DNA of 64,000 nt from Mastigias papua (lineage: Eukaryota; Cnidaria; Scyphozoa; Rhizostomeae; Mastigiidae). The translations under genes were made by a program, and so were the position numbers. The stretch spans positions 7,006,820-7,070,819 of the forward strand of contig OZ025276.1 in NCBI GenBank assembly GCA_964019165.1, given 5' to 3'. Position 1 is the first letter of the stretch. The number at the start of each line of letters is the position of its first letter. Below the pieces are notes generated by a model, which saw only the letters and a program-made list of their open reading frames with translations, was not told the origin of the DNA and made no database searches. Below are positions 45,533-62,345 of the stretch, one piece after another.

Positions 45533-46942
45533 CTAAAAGCTCAATGAAATATTATAATGTTGCAGTTGTTTATTTAAGTTAGGCCTTTCCCACATGATGT
45601 GGAGTGCTTCCTTAATTTCTAAGTTATGATAATTGCTTGCTGAATCTAGTACCTTGAAGCAATTTTCACTGCAAAGATTTTTACACGGAGTTGAAGTCTT
45701 TAAATGCTTAAAAATATGCGAATTCTTATCGGTGAACAAATACTCACGCACTCGTGTAGATAAATGACGAGATGTTTCGCCAATATAAACGGAATTACAT
45801 CCCGTACAAGTAAATTTATATACTATACACGAGCGAAGCGATTTGTTCACACGATCCTTAACTGTAAGCAAGTTTTTAATTTTAAAAGAAGAAAAAGCTA
45901 ATTTAATATTAAGATTATTGCAATACTTTTTAGCAAGCATACGTACCTTACGCTGGGTAAAATTAGAAAGCTTAAGGAATGGTAACTTAAAATAACTGGT
46001 AGAAGTATCAGTAGCTGATTTAGAATTATTAGAACTATGAACATTATCAAGATAAGAATGGACTACTCTACTTATTAAGCCTTCAGGGTATTGATTCTTT
46101 TTGAATATATCGAAGAGTTTTTTAACTTCATCATTAAATTTAGCAAGTGTGTTATTAATTTTGTAAGCTCTGTCAACTAAGGTGCGGATAAGACCAATTT
46201 TATAAGAATAAGAGGTAAAGCTATAGAAATTAGTATGAAGTCCAGTAAAAGTGTTTTTACGATAGACTGACGTTAAAAGATTACAAGGATCCTTATTACT
46301 GATACAAACATCAAGAAAAGCCAACATCTTATTACTTTCCTTCTCCATGGTGAACATTATATTGGGATGTTGAGAGTTAAGAAAATCAAAGAATACTAAG
46401 GCATCTTGTTCATTATTGAAAAGGCAAAAGGTGTCATCAACATATCGTCGATAGAATTGAAGAGAAGGACCTTGATATTTGTTAAGCCATATATTTTCAT
46501 GATGTCCTAGAAAAAGATTAGCCAGGACAGGTGCAAGAGGAGAGCCCATAGCAACACCATCTACCTGATCATACAGTTTACCATTAAAGAGGAAGTTAGT
46601 CTGTGACGTAGCAAACGAGAAAAGTTTAACAAGATCAGCTTTGGAAAGTTTGAGATTAGGATTTCCTTCTGCAATATAGGAGACAGCAAGATCAATAGAC
46701 TCTTTAAGTGGAATGTTAGTAAACAAACTTACCACGTCAAATGAGACCATGAATTTGTTGGAAAAATTAACCGTTTTAAGTTCTTCGACGAAAGAAAAGG
46801 TGTCAGAAATAGAATATGTACTTGGCAAATGAGGCTGTAGAAGATTACATAGATATTTAGCTAACTGATAGTTGAATGTATTGACAGAAGAAACAATAGG
46901 TCTAAGAGGTGGCACTCCATTAGACGACCGAATCTTATGCAT
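45533..46942 (-). CDS. PLE reverse transcriptase plus GIY-YIG endonuclease
   Basis: A 469-codon frame. RT: PPLRPIVSSVNTFNYQLAKYL, FMVSFDVVSLFTNIPL (first catalytic Asp), DGVAMGSPLAPVLANLFLG, QFYRRYVDDTFCLF (YVDD), and KMLAFLDVCISN. Linker: LSNFTQRKVRMLAKKYC. GIY-YIG: SCIVYKFTCTGCNSVYIGET, then STRVREYL, NSHIFKHL and EALHIMWERPNLN. The nuclease resembles GIY-YIG of EN(+) PLEs and ends with the C-terminal NISLSF. It lacks the first RT block, which lies in the adjacent frame (46978-47400) after a single slip, so the element is almost intact. It copies element RNA at a nick made by its own nuclease. Confidence 0.9.
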   Translation of the reverse strand: MHKIRSSNGVPPLRPIVSSVNTFNYQLAKYLCNLLQPHLPSTYSISDTFSFVEELKTVNFSNKFMVSFDVVSLFTNIPLKESIDLAVSYIAEGNPNLKLSKADLVKLFSFATSQTNFLFNGKLYDQVDGVAMGSPLAPVLANLFLGHHENIWLNKYQGPSLQFYRRYVDDTFCLFNNEQDALVFFDFLNSQHPNIMFTMEKESNKMLAFLDVCISNKDPCNLLTSVYRKNTFTGLHTNFYSFTSYSYKIGLIRTLVDRAYKINNTLAKFNDEVKKLFDIFKKNQYPEGLISRVVHSYLDNVHSSNNSKSATDTSTSYFKLPFLKLSNFTQRKVRMLAKKYCNNLNIKLAFSSFKIKNLLTVKDRVNKSLRSCIVYKFTCTGCNSVYIGETSRHLSTRVREYLFTDKNSHIFKHLKTSTPCKNLCSENCFKVLDSASNYHNLEIKEALHIMWERPNLNKQLQHYNISLSF

Positions 46943-46977
46943 TTTAGGTAATCCATAAATGCGCGCCGGCTGAGAGC

Positions 46978-47400
46978 CTAATGGGTAAATAGTGCTATAT
47001 ATATATCTTTATCAGTTTTTCCATTCTTTTTAAGTTCTCGAAGGAAACGTTGCAACTTACCTTCTCTAATAATGGTGGGATCGCTATCAAGCTCTTTAAA
47101 TTTATGCTTATCATTTATTATGTTAAGAATACCTTCTAGATAATCTGACCTATTTAAAACAACTACCCCATTACCTTTATCAGGTTTAAGAATAACGATG
47201 TTATTGTTTTTATGAAGATTCTTAAGAATTTTATGTGTCTTGAAATCTTTAGGTGACAGCTTAAATGAATTAGCATATAAATGGGCTAAGTGAGAAAGGT
47301 CTGATTTTAACTTATTTTCATCATTCTTGTCATGTAAATGGCTAGTCATGTAAATTACTAAAATTAATGATGATGTTAAAAACCTCTTCGATATATTCAA
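46978..47400 (-). CDS. PLE ORF, N-terminal part
   Basis: 140 codons with DLSHLAHLYANSFKLSPKDF, LKNLHKNNNIVILKPDKGNG and NRSDYLEGILNII, the N-terminal block before the RT core in PLEs. The reading frame leaves the RT frame in gatatatatatagc (about 46996-47005), a TA slip. The first Met lies at the edge of the inverted arm, so the true N-terminus may have been lost there. Confidence 0.75.
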   Translation of the reverse strand: MNISKRFLTSSLILVIYMTSHLHDKNDENKLKSDLSHLAHLYANSFKLSPKDFKTHKILKNLHKNNNIVILKPDKGNGVVVLNRSDYLEGILNIINDKHKFKELDSDPTIIREGKLQRFLRELKKNGKTDKDIYIALFTH

Positions 47401-48178
47401 AAAGAATCAATACCCTGAAGGCTTAATAATTAGAGTAGTCCATGCTTATCTTGATAATGTTCATAGTTCTAATAATTCTGAATCAGCTACTGATACTTCT
47501 ACCATTTATTTTAAGTTACCATTCCTTAAGCTTTCTAATTTTACCCAGCGTAAGGTACGTATGCTTGCTAAAAAGTATTGCAATAATCTTAATATTAAAT
47601 TAGCTTTTTCTTCTTTTAAAATTAAAAACTTGCTTACAGTTAAGGATTGTGTGAACAAATCGCTTCGCTCGTGTATAGTATATAAATTTACTTGTACGGG
47701 ATGTAATTCCGTTTATATTGGCGAAACATCTCGTCATTTATCTACACGAGTGCGTGAGCATTTGTTCACCGATAAGAATTCGCATATTTTTAAGCATTTA
47801 AAGACTTCAACTCCGTGTAAAAATCTTTGCAGTGAAAATTGCTTCAAGGTACTAGATTCAGCAAGCAATTATCATAACTTAGAAATTAAGGAAGCACTCC
47901 ACATCATGTGGGAAAGGCCTAACTTAAATAAACAACTGCAACATTATAATATTTCATTGAGCTTTTAGCTTTCGTTCTTTAACCGCCACATTCTTTTTTC
48001 GTTTCTTTCATTCCTCTGTTCGATTAATATATTCGATTGATAGTGTATAGTTCTTATTTGTTGTAACATTAACTTAGTCATTTCAACTGATGATGGTTTG
48101 AGTATCAAGCCGAAACATGTCTTGGAAATTTAAAAAGATTGTCGATTTTCTTCGTGTACTATCTGATTTTATAATATT
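47363..48178 (+). pseudogene. Inverted copy of PLE C-terminal region and 3' end
   Basis: Reads on + FDIFKKNQYPEGLI, then the linker and GIY-YIG (47561-47968), nearly identical to the minus copy at 45340-46145 (for example NSVYIGETSRHLSTRVREHL). It makes an inverted repeat with arms of about 800 bp and a 1.2-kb centre. It ends with the same hammerhead and outer sequence as the other arm. The RT core is absent, so it cannot act alone. Confidence 0.88.
48080..48129 (+). ncRNA. Hammerhead ribozyme in inverted PLE arm
   Basis: + strand counterpart of 45373-45422: ATTTCAA, CTGATGA, GGTTTGA/TCAAGCC, GAA, ACATGT, C, TTGGAAAT. Stem II pairs fully (one G-U). Confidence 0.77.
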
Positions 48179-48189
48179 GAGAAATTTTG

Positions 48190-48378
<189 letters not shown>

Positions 48379-48448
48379 CGCTCCATTCAATTGTCGAGCA
48401 CTTTAGTGTTGTAAAAGATGCAGTTGAGGTATCGCCTCTCGTTCTTAT

Positions 48449-49000
48449 AAATATATATATATATATTTATATATATATATAAAGTTATATACTTGTGTAT
48501 ATATATATTTGTCCATATCCATATTTATATATCTGCATGGATGTGAGTGAGAAAGACAGGAGGCAAGCAGAATGGATAGCAAATATCTGTATTTCAAGAA
48601 CTTTCATAATATCTAACATTTATATAATCGGTTGAAAATAGCTCAATGACTGAATCAAAATGCGTTGATTTCTTTCCCTCATTGTTCGCAATTGTTCTTT
48701 GGTTTTTCTCTCTGAAAAGTACATATTTAAAATAAGTCGTTGATATCTTAAGATTAATCGTAAGTAAAGTACTATTTAAATGCCATATTATTTACCGTTT
48801 AACTTTTCCTCGAGAATTCTCGGATATTATACACAGGTGATAAGTGATAGATGAATACTTAAAGGACAACTTCCATAGAGTATTCAAGTACTACAACATA
48901 CCCGTAAGCTACCTGGAAATTTCTAATTACTTATTTATTTACTGACTTCATTACTTATTTTATTACTTACTTCATTACTTTATTAGTTAAAGACGTTGCA
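48449..49000. other. Low-complexity AT-rich spacer
   Basis: Interrupted TATATA/TTTATATA tract (48449-48515), then unremarkable AT-rich sequence with TTACTTATTTA repeats near 48930-48990. No gene recognised. Confidence 0.5.
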
Positions 49001-49620
49001 TTGGCTACTGTAAATAACCGATGCCGCCACTGCAAATCAGATATTGAAGAAATAAGACACGTGATTAGCTCTTGTCCAATGATGTCAAGTTGCTACTAAC
49101 TGCCTATGCGCCACCATCCAGTCGCAAAAGCCATTTTCAAGTAAAATTTGAAGAAGCATGCAGGCGAAGGGGTACAGTTTCCAAATGAACACAAATTTAT
49201 CGAGAAACATGGCGGCTATGAATATTGGTGGAGTGGTCGAGCAGAACTTCAATAAAATTGACCCATAATGCGCTTGATATACTGATAAGGAACAAAGCAG
49301 ACAAAACATGTACAATTGTTGAGATGAGCTGTCCTGCCCATTTGATTACTATAAAGAAACCATAAGGAAATCTTGATAATCATTCAGGTCTATTACGAAA
49401 CCTACAACTGTTATACCAAGATTACAAATTTGAAATGATCCCTATAACAGTTGGTGCACTTGACAACGTCCCTAAGGAATTGAAAACCAACCTGAAAAAA
49501 TTGAACTTTAATGAGAAGTAAGTAAAAAGCGTTACAGGAAAACTACAGACTGTTTCGGTCTCAGGAACGTTGAAAATCATGACAACTTTTATAGGATTCA
49601 AAATGTAAAATCGAATCTAG
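49000..49620 (+). pseudogene. LINE 3' fragment with REL-type endonuclease traces
   Basis: + strand frames give NRCRHCKSDIEEIRHVISSC (finger, about 49018-49076), then HHPVAKAIF, then PDILIRNKADKTCTIVEMSCP (PD..E-like, about 49270-49340), LLRNLQLLYQDYKFEMIPITVGALDNVPKEL (49390-49480). This resembles the C-terminal part of R2-type LINE proteins in invertebrates. There are stops and shifts throughout. It is a different family from the element at 43.5-45.3 kb. Confidence 0.6.
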
Positions 49621-49881
49621 AACTGATGGATGTTTCTTATCCTCTGTAGCCTTACATTTTACTATTTAATTTTGAAACATTTATTTGCTCTATCTTTGCT
49701 CTATTGTTTGAAACCGGAAAATGTTTATTGTACATACTATTGTGTTGAGTTCAACGTCTTTCATAACAATGACGGTTTTTACCGGATGGTGGCGTGTATC
49801 AGAGGAGATATGGCAAAGAAATCAGCACTTATTGCTCATCAATGATCAGACTTACCATTCAGTGGTTATAATGGATTTCCC

Positions 49882-55960
<6,079 letters not shown>

Positions 55961-56144
55961 CTAAAATCAAAAGTTGGAATGCACTTACTTTTCTAGAATT
56001 TACACGGAAGATAGACGGAGAAGAGGATGGAGGCCTGCAGTAAAACCCAGTTCTATGTTTGTGTTCTTTACTATCAATAAACTAGTTTTGGACGACGAAT
56101 GTTTCCTTTTATATCTCTTTTGCTTACGAAAATGCAAATTGGAT

Positions 56145-56720
56145 ACATATTATGTTGGTAATAATATCGAGGAAGTTCTAGATGATTTGAATAACACCAC
56201 AAGGAAACTACATTCATCGTGTGTAGATAAGAGCTTAGCAACAAACTCAGAGTAGACAGAATGAATGATAATATCAAGAAACCCTCTGGTAGGTCCTTCG
56301 ACACAGCTGTCTCTTCGAGAGGATAATATAGAATTTGTGGCGGAAGCAAAGTGCCTTAGAGTGACCATAGATAGAGGATTAAACTGGAATACACAAGCGA
56401 AGAAGGTTGTTAAAGATCCTAATGTGTGAAAATAAGCCAGATGAATAGGCTGAAACTCCTATCAAAGCAGTACCTAAAGAGATCTATTACGAGTCAATAG
56501 TACCTTATGCTGTATGTGCTTTACCTGCTTCGGGGATATTCTCAGAACATTGTTTAATGAGATAGGAACAAAACATCAAAGAGCTGCAAAAACGTCAAAA
56601 AGCTACAAGCAACCAAGTAATTTCAAAGTATATAAAGACTTCAAGAAATAAAATTACACAATTTCAAATGTTTAGGCACAAGCCTTCACCAGTAATAACA
56701 TAGCAGCCACATTTTGCGCA
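56145..56720 (+). pseudogene. LINE reverse transcriptase thumb fragment
   Basis: + frames read NNIEEVLDDLNNTTRKLHS, VGPSTQLSLRED, NIEFVAEAKCLRVTIDRGLNW, then MNRLKLLSKQYLK and YESIVPYAVCALPA. This order follows the FADD box in jockey/CR1-like RTs; the box itself has been lost. There are stops near 56254 and 56430. The region to 57100 may be its decayed tail. Confidence 0.65.
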
Positions 56721-57129
56721 TTTATAATCATAAGACAAGGGAACAATATATAGTTATGTTATGACAAAACTGCACTCTACAAAATACAACAGGAGTACAA
56801 TGAATAACACCTACAATTGAAAAGAGGGGAAATGAAAGTTGACACAGAAGATAGGGGTGTTGAAGAGGATGATGCTGTCCCTCCCACAGGAGTTAGGAGA
56901 ATACCGTTCAAAGCAAAGTTAGCGAGGAATGCAATGGAATGCAATAGAAAGAATGTTAAACGCAAACTAAAATAGATTATATAGAGAGCAAAGAAACATA
57001 ACAAGAAAACACGCTTGATAAATGAAATATAGAGCAACCTAAATCACTGGAATAAAAGCAAAGTACACAGTAAAAGAGAGGAAAATGGAGAGGATGTAAA
57101 TATAAGAAAGCAATAAACTCAAATAAGTA

Positions 57130-57735
57130 ATAATGCTATGTGTCTAATTCCCTAACATTAAGACCATGGGATGTGAAAGTATGTAACGTATGTTGCCAGA
57201 GACTCTCACGTATCCTATACCTCACCCCCCCCCCTCAATAAGCCTATCAATCATAGTAAGACGAATGTCTTCCTGGAACCCGCATGATATCCCTCCTCAG
57301 AAAAATGTCTGAAGACGTTTATCTGGGGAACTGAAGACCCTGACATAAACTTACGATAGCAAGCCTTATAGTTATTAAACCTAAGCCTAAAAGGCGTGCT
57401 AGTACTAGCCACATATTGAAAACCATATACGACACAGGAAAACAAGTACACAACAGTCGACGAATCACAATTAAACGAAAAGTTAATCTATATTCCTTCT
57501 TAGTTACGTGGGAATGGAAACTATCACTATCAGGCATAGATTGACACACTTGACATCTGGAATTTTCACAACGAGCACAGCCCGTTTTATCACAGTTATT
57601 GTTGTAAGTAAGCCTAGCCCTAACTAATATATCCTTAAGGTTCTTGCATCATCTAAATGCAGTGACCTGAGCTTCAGGAAAAACTTCCTTATGCTCTTCC
57701 GAGTTGGAAAGCATAGGGTGGAGATCCCTTAACCC
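57130..57735 (-). pseudogene. Penelope-like element C-terminal relic
   Basis: Minus strand, in order: RDLHPMLSNSEEHKEVFPE, AFR.CKNLKDILVRARL, a CX..CXXC linker finger (CENSRCQVC), a GIY-YIG part (VVYLFSCVVYGFQYVASTSTPFRLRFNNYK, 57251-57451 frame), then RESLWQHTLHTFTSHGLNV. Frame changes occur. The RT part is absent. The 5' side ends abruptly at a TTAA followed by a piggyBac-like end. Confidence 0.75.
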
Positions 57736-57800
57736 TTAGATGCCCAAGTTTTTCACCGATCGTTTGTGCTCAAGGTGGGTCATTTGTGACCCATTCAAAC
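57729..57800. mobile_element. Possible piggyBac-like element left end
   Basis: TTAACCCTTAGATGCCCAAG followed by a GGTGGGTCATTTGTGACCC hairpin is the look of a piggyBac terminus (TTAA target, CCCTT start). It truncates the PLE relic at its left. I could not find the inverted right end, so the size is unknown. Confidence 0.4.
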
Positions 57801-60800
57801 ATGGTGAATTACCCATTGAATATGATGGACAGGAGCAAAATTGTGTTGAATCCCTTGTTAGAGAGTGAAAGAATGTCTTACTTCTTACTTTAGCTGAGTT
57901 TGGAATGTTTGACAATTGTTTTTGCAAAAAGTATTGAGACTGTAACTTGCAGCTTCATTTAAGTTTTAGAGCAATACTGAAACCTTTCATAAATACATGA
58001 CATGAGATGAATGTATCCATTCACTTTGTGGCAATCAAATTCTTCAGACTTTTAGTTGAACTTTGCGTAGACAAATGCTGTTCCTTTTGTTGAGTTTGAC
58101 GGATAGTATAGTTTTGAGAGTATAGACCGGAAATTGGTTACCAACCACATTTCATTTGTTTTCTGCCAGCAGATACCCACTTTCCACTGTTTTAAGAAAT
58201 TCGAACATTTGGCAAAATGCTCAGCGCTTCGCGCGTTATTCTCGTTGCTGATGTAAGTCCTGTGCAATCTTACACTAGAGCTTTCTATCATAATATCTTA
58301 AATATATACAGAAATGCTAATGTCCAACTTTGAAATGAATGCGATTAATTGAATACAATACCCTCTTCGGAAATGACGGAACCAATAGATACGAAAAGCA
58401 ACAGCAATGTAGCTCGCTTCATGTTTCTTTGAATTGTCTCTTCACCTCAGGATGCAACCCAAGAATGAGACCCTGCAGAGCGTGCCAGACTTTTAAAGAC
58501 GTATGTTTATTAGGTACAGTTACGCCACGTAGATAATCTAATTCCGTTGACCCTACCTGCTTCATTACTCGCATTTTTGCTGAGAAGATTCACCGTTACA
58601 TGAGAACTCCATGAGGTAAAGAGGTATGGCGAGCACGCTACCATCAGGTGGCCACCGGATTTCGAATTCCTTGAATTCCTTGAATCCTTTCATTATTCTG
58701 GAAGCGAATTGTTCTGGAACCCTTTTGCCCCGGAAAAATTATCAAATATTTCCACTTTTTCGAGCTTGTTCTTGAATTGTTCTTGAAGTTGAAGTTCTTA
58801 GTGTGTAAGATATGTGTTGTCACCTTTTCCTGGTATGTTTTGTTCAACTAGTGAATTTTATATTCATATTGCTAACGCTGTTGGCACTAATGAAGCTTAT
58901 CTAACATGTGAGATTTGATCTCATTCGCAAGAGTTGCTAGAAAAGTTTTCTAGACTCAACTGCACTTCAGGTTTGAATGTTCTTGGACAAGGTTGAAGTG
59001 ACCCGGAATTGTTCTGGGATTGCTCCTGAACTGCTTTGGATAATGTAGGAGATAGAGGAGGAGTGTCTAAGCAAGCCGTATGTCCGAGTTTCCCAATGTA
59101 CAAAAGAAAACAATTCTATTCGAGTTTGAATTTAGATTGGCCGCATTGTGAAATTGCTTCGATATCATTGCTATTGTTAGTTCATTACTGTCATTATAAA
59201 CACAATTGATATGAAGCGATATCGTGTTAGTTTTAAAGATTGCTCGTATAGCAAGTTGCCAACAACACACATGAGTCTACTATGTGAAGATCTCTCCCAT
59301 ATACCCATGTACTGGTATTTGTTCGACTTATCATTCTAGTCACATACACATTCCTGAATATGTGTTGGCAGCAATAAATTATACGATGTGCCAATAAAAA
59401 GCTGGTTTGGTGAGAGACGTATTGCATCCCGTATAAACATGTTTGCACTGAAAAACATACTAGCGATCTCGAGGGAGTAAGATATTCCTACATAGTTCCA
59501 AGTTACTCAAGAATTTGATTCCTAGTTGGTAAAAGATCTTTGGTTAGGTATCATAATCGTCTTGCTCAATGCCATTCCACATTTTAAGAAACTCATCAGT
59601 GCGGTAAGAGGAGTCATCGGTAACATATACTCCATCTTGCCTCTAACAAGTAGCGGCATATGGAGACGTAGGAAACATTTGAAAGGTAGAAGGGCTTGAG
59701 AGCTGAAGGGCACTTAAGTCATATCCTGCCATTTACGAGCCAAGTCCAATGTTTTGCAAATTTCTATTTCATACTTATCCTTGATGAAGACAGAGAATAA
59801 TGGTGATGCCGGATCGAGACAAGATAATATTGCGTATAAGAATAATTACGCGTGTCATCTGTGATTTTGAATGGACTTCACTCAAAAAGCTTTACTCAGA
59901 TAAAGGGCATATTTGTACAAAACTCAGGGCACTTTTTTCAACATATACGAAATATAGGAAGTACACGTACCCCCCATAGAACCTCTGCTATGACGCATCT
60001 TTTCTCGTAGATGCACAATTTTCAACTATTATAGCCTATACTTACCGCTTTATCTCAACAATAACCAATCAGAAGGCACTTTTTAAAGCATTAAATACTG
60101 TAGACTTTACCGTACAAAGCATGTTTCGATTGATGCTAAAATCATCTGGAGTTAAAATTCAAGATTTTGCTAGCAAAGATGGCTGGAGTAAGTAGTTATC
60201 CCCTAGCAGTCCCGAGGCTGGAATTAGAAAGCAAGCATTCAGTTGTCAATCATTGACACAATGTTATATTGCGCAGTGCTCAGACGTATTGCAGGCCTAA
60301 TTGTGATTACTTGATAAAGAATAAGGCTTAGGCATGTGAAACTGTGAAATTTGTGTTTATACCCATCGCCTGCCTGAATATAAAATGGAACATTGCTAAG
60401 ATCACATATGTTTCAATCAGGAAGCCCCACGACCGGGTAATTATAGATCGTTTAAGTAAAGTTTATTTTGCCAAGTGGATAGGGAATATCAACATATCAA
60501 ATAATATGCTAAACAGATATAGATTCTAATATGCACGCAAGCGTTATCTAAGGATACGTTTCGAAACCTTTGTACCAGTTGCGTGGCAGGTTACTTCATT
60601 AGCAAACTAATCAATAAACAACCGGATGATGTCAACTGTTTGTGCTTGCACTGCCACTAGATTCCAATCTAATTTGTAAAAGACATGTGTTTAGCTTCTT
60701 TTGCATTACGTACACGCTCTGCTTGGATACCAAGATCTGATTGTGTAAGACTGGGAATGATAGAATCCTTTTGTACAATACATAAGCTTTCATCTGCAAA

Positions 60801-60970
60801 AATGCAAACTTTTATACACTCTAAGGCCTCTTTTGTTAGTTACATCCAGGTGTTTTTCCAACATTTGTTGCTCCAGTTTTGTTTACTGCACTTATATTAT
60901 CACTAAATGATTAGACATATGTATTTGATTAAGCTTTATGTTGCTGTTACGTTAGAAAGAGGCTAAAAAG
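57800..60970. other. Intergenic stretch, nothing recognised
   Basis: Only short frames without recognisable domains. It should contain, or lie before, the missing first exon of the MACPF gene, but I could not identify a convincing signal-peptide exon. Confidence 0.4.
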
Positions 60971-60971
60971 T

Positions 60972-61252
60972 TACAATCTCTGCCAAAAGTCCTTGGAACA
61001 CCTATTGAACAATGAAGTTTATTTGACAATAGTGAATTTCCTGTCAAATTTGACAGCTACTGATCCCCTCCCCCCTTAAAACAATGTTGAGGTAAAAGCT
61101 TAGTTGCTAGAGTGCTGTTTGAGAGCCAATTGACGTGTCTGCTACGAGTAACTCCTGATTAATTCAACATTGTTCTGAGGGGGGAGAGGGGGAGATTGCT
61201 CCACGAGCCAAAAAGTAATGCAAGTGTTCCAAGACTTTTGGCAGTGATTGTA
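60972..61252. mobile_element. Tc1/mariner-like MITE (TA target duplication)
   Basis: Ends CAATCTCTGCCAAAAGTCC (60974) and the inverse GACTTTTGGCAGTGATTG (61250) are inverted repeats of about 28 bp, flanked by TA. A second inverted pair inside (CCCTCCCCCC..AACAATGTTGA) makes it largely palindromic. The end sequence with TGCCAAAAGTC.TTGGAACAC is typical of mariner/Tc1 termini. It has no coding capacity; 277 bp. Confidence 0.8.
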
Positions 61253-61259
61253 GTTGTGA

Positions 61260-62340
61260 TTTTGAATTGGTTTCCCGAAGGTCTCTGGACAGGTGATATC
61301 TTTGGGGTATTGATAGTAGACCTAGGGAACTTGTTTGTCTTATTTGCACCCAGATGCAGAAAGTTGCTATTTCTCTCTAAATATGCGGGAATCTAGTAAA
61401 ATCCGAAAATATTCTTGCAGCAATTTTAGCTAGATATGCCCATAGTATTTGTAAATAAGGTCAATATAAATCAGTAGTCGAATTAGTATTGGAAAGAAAG
61501 TTACGAGGCCTACAGGTATAAGGGAAACTCCGCGTGTTTGTATACTTACTGATGAAAGCACGGGTTATTTCGTCCAGAAGTTAGATTTTCTTTAGTGTGT
61601 ATCAGTTGCTATATCCATACTTATTGCTAGGAAGTACCATGCTGCAAAACTACGCATCAAACCACATTTAGATTATGTTGTTTACGTAAAGATCTCAGTG
61701 CCGTTCCTGTCTTTCTGCCAACCTTGTGCTACCATTTTGACTCCCCAGTGGCATTATGCTCCACGTGGCCTACCATGCATTCTAGTCCTCCTATTTCTAT
61801 GGTCAAAACCTTGTCAATGTTACTCAATGCAAATATCCATAGAACTCCTTTAGGTTACACAGGGTTTGACCGGGTTGAGATTGGAAACTCACTCATCGGA
61901 GAGAGCTTAGGCCGTTAAAATGGAAGTTTATCAACATTTAAATGTACTTAATAACATAAATTAACGAAAGTTCGATATTTTGACTAAGTCAGTAACTAAA
62001 ACAAATTTTAATGAATTCAGCCAAAAGGTTTGAGAGACTTGAAAGGGAGCAATGATAAAAGTAATAATAATCTTAGATTGGGTTAGATAATACTATATAT
62101 TTATCCATCCTTCGAATGGTATGACATTGACATGCTTTAAAATGGGGGTGTCTAAGTTCCAACAGAGCGTGGTCCCAATAATGTCAAATTGGAACCCCGT
62201 CACATGATCCCGCTGGATCCATGCCTGTACAGTACCCTCTTTCTCATGTACCAAAACATCTAGAAATTTTTAAGAGTTGTTTTGCTCCTACTCCACTGTG
62301 AATTTTAGAGCTGTTAAGTTGTAGCATGCTAAGTTTACCA
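61260..62340. other. Intergenic stretch, nothing recognised
   Basis: Short frames only; no domain or repeat recognised. Confidence 0.4.
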
Positions 62341-62345
62341 TTGAT

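Larger units (their letters stand above)
45338..47400 (-). mobile_element. Penelope-like element, best-preserved copy, with inverted partner arm
   Basis: Minus strand. The N-terminal frame (46978-47400) has NNIVILKPDKGNGVVVLNR. The main frame (45533-46942, 469 codons) has the RT and the GIY-YIG nuclease. One frameshift in an ATATAT run near 46990 separates them. The 3' end carries a hammerhead motif (45373-45422). The last 800 bp are repeated in inverted orientation at 47363-48178. Both outer borders are (TA)n tracts (45272-45337 and 48195-48291). Confidence 0.88.

Noticed and set aside
60100..60215. ATGGCTGGA followed by GTAAGT as a first coding exon on +
   Set aside because: Only three codons and no following exon with a recognisable product; chance is likely.
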